Assembly (NCBI RefSeq): GCF_019688735.1
Contig: NZ_JAIFYA010000003.1
Coordinates: forward strand, 310,001-374,000
From: Thermosulfurimonas sp. F29
Lineage (GTDB): Bacteria > Desulfobacterota > Thermodesulfobacteria > Thermodesulfobacteriales > Thermodesulfobacteriaceae
Direction of reading: 5' to 3'
Length of the DNA stretch: 64,000 bases
This document shows, one piece after another, positions 59,806-64,000 of the stretch. The notes beneath the pieces were generated by a model. That model was given only the letters and a program-made list of their open reading frames with translations. It did no database searches and was not told where the DNA came from. Position 1 is the stretch's first letter. Each line of letters starts with the position of its first letter. Made by a program: the position numbers and the translations under genes.

Positions 59806-60004
59806 GGCAATTGGGGCAGACCCAGGTAATGGCGTTGCAGGAAAAACGCTTCTGATCCTGGGAAAGGCAGACCTGACACACCGAAAAACCGCAGCGCCGG
59901 CACCTCCAGAGAAGAGGACGCGGCTCGCCGCAGAAGTCGCACACTCCGGCCCCGTATTTGGGATTTCCCGACCTAAGCCCCGCCTCTGGCCTTGAGTTTC
60001 GCAT
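59786..60004 (-). CDS. Small zinc-ribbon protein
   Basis: 72 residues with CX2C pairs: GVCDFCGEPRPLLWRCRRCG, then SVCQVCLSQDQ and WVCPNCLNWETL, enough for two zinc sites. The first 18 residues look non-conserved, so a later start is possible. It overlaps the LPS-kinase-like gene by 32 bases and is probably cotranslated. Function unknown; RNA/DNA or protein binding are all possible. Confidence 0.7.
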   Translation of the reverse strand: MRNSRPEAGLRSGNPKYGAGVCDFCGEPRPLLWRCRRCGFSVCQVCLSQDQKRFSCNAITWVCPNCLNWETL

Positions 60005-60713
60005 CGTGCGCCGCTATCCTCCGGATCTTCTTTTCTATCTTTTTAATCACCCCCGGGCTCTGAATCCAGGGATGGAATCGGGCGTAGGCGGAAAGGAAGT
60101 CCCTTTCGAAGTCCGGGGAAACGGGCCCCAGGACCGTTCTGGCCGAGTAAAAAAGCTCGGCGAGATCCTTGACGATCCATCGTATTCTGGGCCTTTCGGA
60201 CCGGCGCACCCTCTGGAGGTCGATGAGGACGAGCCGCCCTCCGTCCCAGAAGAGGTGACAGAGGTAGAAGTCCTGGTGAGAAAAACCCTCTCCGTGGAAA
60301 CGGACCGCGGTCTCCACCAGAACCGGAAGGATCTCCCGGTAGGCCTCGGGACTTCGGCGCAGGAGGTCCTCGAGACGCTCCCCGGGGGCTCCGACGAAGA
60401 GGCTCAGGGCGCGGCGGGGGCGCCAGTTCCTCTCCAGACCGAAGGCCACCGGCTCCGGCACCCCGAACCCCCGGCGGGCCAGCTCCCGTGCCGCCCACCA
60501 CTCCCTCTCTGCACCGGTGCGAAATTCCCGCCACCCGAAACGAAAGTAACGCTTGAGGTAAAGGGGACGACCCGCAAGCTCGAACCTGAGTATCTCCCGA
60601 TCGGTCTTGCGCTTGAGAGGGGGAAAAGAGGTCTCCCACAGGGCCTCAAAGGAGGCCAGCCCCACCGCCTCAAGGACCTCCCGCCAGTTCGGTTCAATCT
60701 CGAAAATTCTCAT
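59973..60713 (-). CDS. Lipopolysaccharide kinase (WaaP/InaA-like)
   Basis: 246 residues with a small protein-kinase-like fold: LYLKRYFRFGWREFRTGAER (Lys of the ATP site), FHGEGFSHQDFYLCHLFWDG (HXD loop, His-Gln-Asp) and LVLIDLQRVRRSERPR (metal-binding Asp). Such enzymes phosphorylate Kdo or heptose of the LPS core. The start overlaps the stop of the radical SAM gene by 4 bases. Confidence 0.85.
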   Translation of the reverse strand: MRIFEIEPNWREVLEAVGLASFEALWETSFPPLKRKTDREILRFELAGRPLYLKRYFRFGWREFRTGAEREWWAARELARRGFGVPEPVAFGLERNWRPRRALSLFVGAPGERLEDLLRRSPEAYREILPVLVETAVRFHGEGFSHQDFYLCHLFWDGGRLVLIDLQRVRRSERPRIRWIVKDLAELFYSARTVLGPVSPDFERDFLSAYARFHPWIQSPGVIKKIEKKIRRIAAHDAKLKARGGA

Positions 60714-62008
60714 GCCCCGAGAGCCCGCACATAGACCTTTAGTTCTTCTATAGCCTCCCAGTCCGGATCGGGAAAGGCCGGAAACAGGGAATTGTTATGA
60801 AAAAGGGGGTCCTCGGAAAGGGGATAGCGGGAACGAGTTTCGGCCTCCTCAAAAAGGGGCGTTCCGGGCACCGGGGAATACTCGGCCAGGATGGGGCGGG
60901 CCCCCACCGAGGCCACATACTCCGCGGCCTCTCGCACCTCGAAAAGACTCTGCCCCGGAAGGCCGAAGAGCAGATAAACCCCTATTTCCTCCCGGCGATA
61001 GCCGGCCTCCCGGAGGGCCGCCACCGCCGCCTCGAATTCCTCACGGCTTACCTTCCGGTCGTAGCGGCGATCCAGGGTCTCTAACCCCAGACGCACGGTT
61101 ACGAAACCGGCCCGACGCAGCAAACGGGCCACCTCCGCGGAAAGAAATCGGGCGTGAAGGGCGTTGGGGGCGTGAAAACGCACCGCAAGCCCCCGCGAAA
61201 GGACCCTCTCCAGAACAACCCCCAGGTGCCCCTCGAAGTCCACCAGCAGGGCGTCGTCGTAAAAGGCAAAGTCCCTCACTCCGTATCGTTCGTGCCAGAA
61301 GAGAATTTCCCGAAAGACCTCCTCCGGGGGGCGTCTTTCAAACTCCGGGAAAAGTATTCCCGAGGCGCAGTAGGCGCAACGAAAGGGACATCCCCTTCCG
61401 GTGAGAATCACCGCGTAGGGAAGTCTTCGCTGCAGGTCGAAAACCGGATAATCCCGGGGAGACGGTTCTCCCCCGGGTTCAATCAGGTTCCGGATGCGGG
61501 AGAGGATGGCCTCTTCCCGGTGTTCGGCAACGACTTCCGCGTCGGGGAAACTCCGCTGGGCGTGATCCGGACAGAGCCGGGCGTAGATTCCCCCCAGAAG
61601 GATAGGGGTCTTCGGAAAATGCTTCCGGAGGAGGCGATAGGCCGCAAGGGCCCCGGGGTACCAGTAGGTCTGGAGGCAGGTGAGGAGGATGAGCCGGGGC
61701 GGGGCCAGGCTCCGCAGCTCCTCTTCGGCCAGCGCCGGGGGGATACCGTAACGGGCGAAGGTGCGGGGGACCTCTCCCAGGTGCGCGGGCCGCGGGATCA
61801 CCTCCCGGTAAAAATGGCCGGTGCCGAAGGCTTTTCTCCGGGGACGACGGGGCAGCTCCGGATGGAAGGGATCCAGGAGATCCAGAAGGGCCACCCGGTA
61901 GCCCCGGGTCCGCAGGAGCCCGCCCAGGCGCAGGAGTCCGTAAGGCCTGAGCCACAGGTCATAGGCGGCAAAATCGTAAATCCAGGGATTGACCAGGAGA
62001 ACATCCAC
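60710..62008 (-). CDS. B12-binding-domain radical SAM protein
   Basis: 432 residues. The N-terminal part (MDVLLVNPWIYDFAAYDLWL; LILLTCLQTYWYPGALAAYR; TPILLGGIYARLCPDHA) is the cobalamin-binding-type Rossmann domain common in this group, although no DXHXXG is seen. The radical SAM motif is LTGRGCPFRCAYCASGILFP (CX3CX2C) near residue 211. Reaction unknown. It is the head of a three-gene unit with an LPS kinase and a zinc ribbon protein and is divergent from the Fe-S gene. Confidence 0.88.
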   Translation of the reverse strand: MDVLLVNPWIYDFAAYDLWLRPYGLLRLGGLLRTRGYRVALLDLLDPFHPELPRRPRRKAFGTGHFYREVIPRPAHLGEVPRTFARYGIPPALAEEELRSLAPPRLILLTCLQTYWYPGALAAYRLLRKHFPKTPILLGGIYARLCPDHAQRSFPDAEVVAEHREEAILSRIRNLIEPGGEPSPRDYPVFDLQRRLPYAVILTGRGCPFRCAYCASGILFPEFERRPPEEVFREILFWHERYGVRDFAFYDDALLVDFEGHLGVVLERVLSRGLAVRFHAPNALHARFLSAEVARLLRRAGFVTVRLGLETLDRRYDRKVSREEFEAAVAALREAGYRREEIGVYLLFGLPGQSLFEVREAAEYVASVGARPILAEYSPVPGTPLFEEAETRSRYPLSEDPLFHNNSLFPAFPDPDWEAIEELKVYVRALGA

Positions 62009-62080
62009 TTTCCGTTTAACACCCCCGGCAGGGATTGGACTCTACCTCCAGATTGTATTAGCATAAGGCGGGAAACGACC

Positions 62081-62611
62081 ATGTCGATACTGCGCCCGGA
62101 CTTCAGACTCGAGCCCTCCTCGTGTTATGTGGATGCGCGGTGTCCGCGCTACAGGGTGGTGGTGCCGGCGGAGGAGGACCTCGCTCCGCTCATGCCCTAC
62201 CTTAACGCCGCCGCCCGGGTGGTCTATTACGATCCCGGGGAACCGGTGCTGATCTTCCGGCTGGGACGCTACAAGGTGGCGGTACGGCGCGATCATGTGC
62301 AGGTGGCGCCGGTGTCTGACCTTGAGGAGGGGCGCCGGGCCAGGGACGAGGCGGAGGCCTTCCTTGAGGAAATCCTCCGGCGGCGGGGAGAAATTCAGCC
62401 CCGGTTCGAACCCCGCCGCCTTCCCCCGGCCCTGACCATATACCGCTATCTCCCCCGGACCAATTGCGGTCGCTGCGGGGAACCCTCCTGTCTGGCCTTC
62501 GCCGCCAAACTTTCCTCCGGTGAGGCGGAACTCAAAGACTGCCCTCCCCTTCAGGAGGCCCCGCACTCCCGGGATCGCCGGAAACTGGAAGAACTCCTGG
62601 GTGAGGGCTAA
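62081..62611 (+). CDS. Fe-S cluster domain protein (PF04060-type)
   Basis: 176 residues from the ATG at 62081. The C-terminal part has TNCGRCGEPSCLAFAAKLSS followed by a fourth Cys in LKDCPPL: the CX2CX4CX(n)C 4Fe-4S motif found in RnfB and in the corrinoid Fe-S protein. The first 120 residues contain ARVVYYDPGEPVLIFRLGRY and no motif I can name. Likely an electron-transfer or sensor protein. Its stop overlaps the convergent superoxide-reductase-like gene by 4 bases. Confidence 0.8.
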   Translation: MSILRPDFRLEPSSCYVDARCPRYRVVVPAEEDLAPLMPYLNAAARVVYYDPGEPVLIFRLGRYKVAVRRDHVQVAPVSDLEEGRRARDEAEAFLEEILRRRGEIQPRFEPRRLPPALTIYRYLPRTNCGRCGEPSCLAFAAKLSSGEAELKDCPPLQEAPHSRDRRKLEELLGEG

Positions 62612-63036
62612 CTCACCTCCACCTTCACGGGCTCGCTAATCCAGGTCCCGTGAAGATTACAGTTCTCCACCGCCTCCAGAACGGCGCTTTCTTTCAGTCT
62701 AATCCTGAAGGTGGCCACAGAGGCGAGAGGACCTCCCTCGGGAAACCTGACCTCCGCTATCTTCCGACCATTGCATAAAAGGGCTATCCAGGTGATCCAG
62801 TGCGTTGGAGTGGAGGGATGCTCCACAAGGTAACCCACCCGAACCCTAACCTCAAACCACTCCCCGGCCTTCACCCGCAGAGGAACCTCCACCCCGGGAA
62901 CATGCTTCTTTTCAAGCAGGGAAGGATTGCGGGGATTGCGCAGACGCAGATAATTCTTCTCCCCGGCCCGGGCGGGAGGGGCCACCCCCACCAGGACCAG
63001 ACCCGCCAAACCCTTAACGAAAGCTCGTCTCTTCAT
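62608..63036 (-). CDS. Exported superoxide reductase-like protein (desulfoferrodoxin/neelaredoxin family)
   Basis: 142 residues from the ATG at 63036, which has GGGGGA upstream. The start MKRRAFVKGLAGLVLVGVAP with a following ARA site looks like a Tat or Sec signal. The mature part has KKHVPGVEVPLRVKAGEWFE, then VEHPSTPTHWITWIALL and ENCNLHGTWIS. These are the three His-bearing segments and the Cys-His pair that bind the Fe(His)4Cys centre of superoxide reductases. Secreted versions are unusual. It could also be a non-enzymatic relative such as a SoxZ-like protein, which I think less likely. Confidence 0.72.
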   Translation of the reverse strand: MKRRAFVKGLAGLVLVGVAPPARAGEKNYLRLRNPRNPSLLEKKHVPGVEVPLRVKAGEWFEVRVRVGYLVEHPSTPTHWITWIALLCNGRKIAEVRFPEGGPLASVATFRIRLKESAVLEAVENCNLHGTWISEPVKVEVS

Positions 63037-63060
63037 CTGATCCCCCAAAAGCTTTTTTAA

Positions 63061-63066
63061 ATTATA
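63061..63066 (-). promoter_or_regulatory. Possible -10 box of the superoxide-reductase-like gene
   Basis: A perfect TATAAT on the minus strand, about 25 bases before the ATG at 63036. A TTGACA lies 37 bases upstream of it, too far to be its -35, though the same TTGACA followed after 16 bases by TATCCT is an alternative pair. The divergent gap of 121 bases also serves bpsA. Confidence 0.4.
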
Positions 63067-63157
63067 TCTCTTCCAATTTCGAGGATAGCCTTTTTCCGTT
63101 CCTTGTCAATTCACTAGATTTTGTTAGGTTTTGAAGGAAAAAAGCGGGGGTAGGAAT

Positions 63158-64000
63158 GTGTCCGAGATAGATCGAATAAGAAAACAGGTATTAAGGACCC
63201 TGAAGCTCGGTCCCAAATCTTTCTGGGAACTTATCAACTATCAGGATGGCCACATCGCCGTCTTCTTTGAGGTCGTAAACCGGCTCCTGGAAGAGGGGCT
63301 GATAGGTTACAGGGACTACAGATTTCACCTTCGAAAGGAGGTCCCCTACCGGCCCTTTGCGGATACCGTGTGTCGCACCTGCGGTCTGGGGGTGGAACTC
63401 AGGGGTTTCTGGGAGGACCTTTACCGGCGGTTCATGGAGGTTACCCGGGATCGCCCCCTTCCCACCAGCGATTACGACCAGGGTTTCGTGCGCCCGGTGG
63501 ACACCGTGCGCCGGGTGGCCTACATCTACCAGCGCGGCGACCTGGAGGAGGCCGAGATCTTCATCCTGGGCGACGACGACCTCCTCTCCGTGGCCATGGG
63601 ACTCACCGGGATGCCCCGTCGCATCGTGGTGGTGGAGATAGACCGGCGCATCAACCGCTTCATTCAGGACTTCGCCCGCCGGGAAAACCTCCCCTGGATC
63701 GAGGTTTACGACTACAATGTGATTGAGGCCCTTCCCGAAGGCCTGAAACGGGCCTTTGATGTCTTCGTAACGGACCCGGTGGAGACGAAAAAGGGGCTCA
63801 AGCTCTTCGTGGGGAGGTGTCTGGAGGCCCTCAAGGGACCCGGGGCGGTGGGCTACATGGGCTTCACCCACCGGGAGGCCTCCCTGCGCAAGTGGTTCGA
63901 GTTCGAAAAGTTCATCCTTTCCGCCGGGCTGGTGATAACCGACATCCTGCGGGACTTCGCCATCTATCCGGAAAGGGAGAATCAGTGGGAGCACTTTTAC
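63158..64000 (+). CDS. bpsA: Branched-chain polyamine synthase BpsA (3' end outside window)
   Basis: At least 281 residues from a GTG at 63158 with GGGGGTAGGA upstream; the reading frame is open to the last base. An N-terminal winged-helix region (TLKLGPKSFWELINYQDGHI) is followed by CRTCG, then VRRVAYIYQRGDLEEAEIFI and LGDDDLLSVAMGL with the GDDD active-site motif, EIDRRINRFIQDFARRENLP and FVTDPVETKKGLKLF. BpsA adds aminopropyl groups to spermidine to make N4-bis(aminopropyl)spermidine, a feature of high-temperature growth. Confidence 0.9.
   Translation, partial: MSEIDRIRKQVLRTLKLGPKSFWELINYQDGHIAVFFEVVNRLLEEGLIGYRDYRFHLRKEVPYRPFADTVCRTCGLGVELRGFWEDLYRRFMEVTRDRPLPTSDYDQGFVRPVDTVRRVAYIYQRGDLEEAEIFILGDDDLLSVAMGLTGMPRRIVVVEIDRRINRFIQDFARRENLPWIEVYDYNVIEALPEGLKRAFDVFVTDPVETKKGLKLFVGRCLEALKGPGAVGYMGFTHREASLRKWFEFEKFILSAGLVITDILRDFAIYPERENQWEHFY

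Overview
The window looks like a chromosomal piece of a thermophilic, Gram-negative, sulfur-metabolising bacterium, most likely Thermodesulfobacteriota (Thermodesulfobacterium/Thermosulfurimonas/Thermodesulfatator-type). This is inferred from a DsrC protein, a full set of lipid A genes (lpxD, fabZ, lpxA, lpxI, lpxB, lpxK), an outer-membrane porin, Mla lipid transport, a branched-polyamine synthase (BpsA, typical of thermophiles) and two trehalose routes. Most of the window is GC-rich and tightly packed, with 4-base start/stop overlaps and several convergent genes whose 3' ends overlap.

Bases 1-12029 are a type I-B (Tneap-like) CRISPR-Cas locus on the minus strand in the order cas6 - cas8b1 - cas7 - cas5 - cas3 - cas4 - cas1 - cas2 - leader - array. 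It is riddled with toxin-antitoxin (TA) material. A RelBE-like pair sits at the 3' end of cas6. An RHH/PIN pair sits at the 3' end of cas4. A MNT/HEPN (MntA/HepT-like) pair lies between cas4 and cas1, and a lone VapB-like antitoxin faces the 3' end of cas1. Two of the cassettes are bracketed by perfect direct repeats (24 bp and 69 bp) that copy the 3' end of the neighbouring cas gene. Several parts look disabled: cas1 carries a one-base frameshift in a G6 run, hepT has a stop codon just before its RX4HXY motif, and the PIN toxin has Asn in place of its first catalytic Asp. Fragments of a DUF4143 ATPase and of what may be another Cas8-like gene lie between cas6 and cas8.

12-26.5 kb: a methyltransferase, a DUF1614 membrane protein, a DsrE-like protein, proS, pdxA, a trehalose block (treT, DUF5752, fused TPS/TPP), aspS, then trxB-like, thiI-like and metallo-hydrolase genes, and ugd. 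26.6-37.7 kb: the lipid A operon with a Gfo/Idh/MocA oxidoreductase inside it, a glycogen-debranching-type enzyme plus glycosyltransferase preceded by a structured leader, lpxK, two small unknown genes, efp and ftsB. 37.7-49.9 kb: porin with a clear terminator, dsrC with a near-consensus promoter, a PflX-like radical SAM enzyme, a GNAT, a SPOR protein, argS, a tiny 4-Cys protein, cooT, a pseudouridine synthase, lapA, a Cys-cluster protein, a phosphatase, and a soluble histidine kinase with a sigma-54 response regulator.

48.5-64 kb: an unusual protein built from about twenty WPLF-type repeats, encoded next to mlaD-mlaF-mlaE; a PfkB kinase, ilvD, two tiny membrane proteins between 21-bp direct repeats; an operon of nfu, rpoZ, dnaJ, moaC, dksA, galT and rsmG; a minus-strand trio of zinc-ribbon protein, LPS-kinase-like protein and B12-type radical SAM enzyme; an Fe-S protein, a secreted superoxide-reductase-like protein, and the start of bpsA, which runs off the right edge. 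I saw no tRNA or rRNA genes. The only gene-free stretch over 300 bases is the CRISPR array with its leader.
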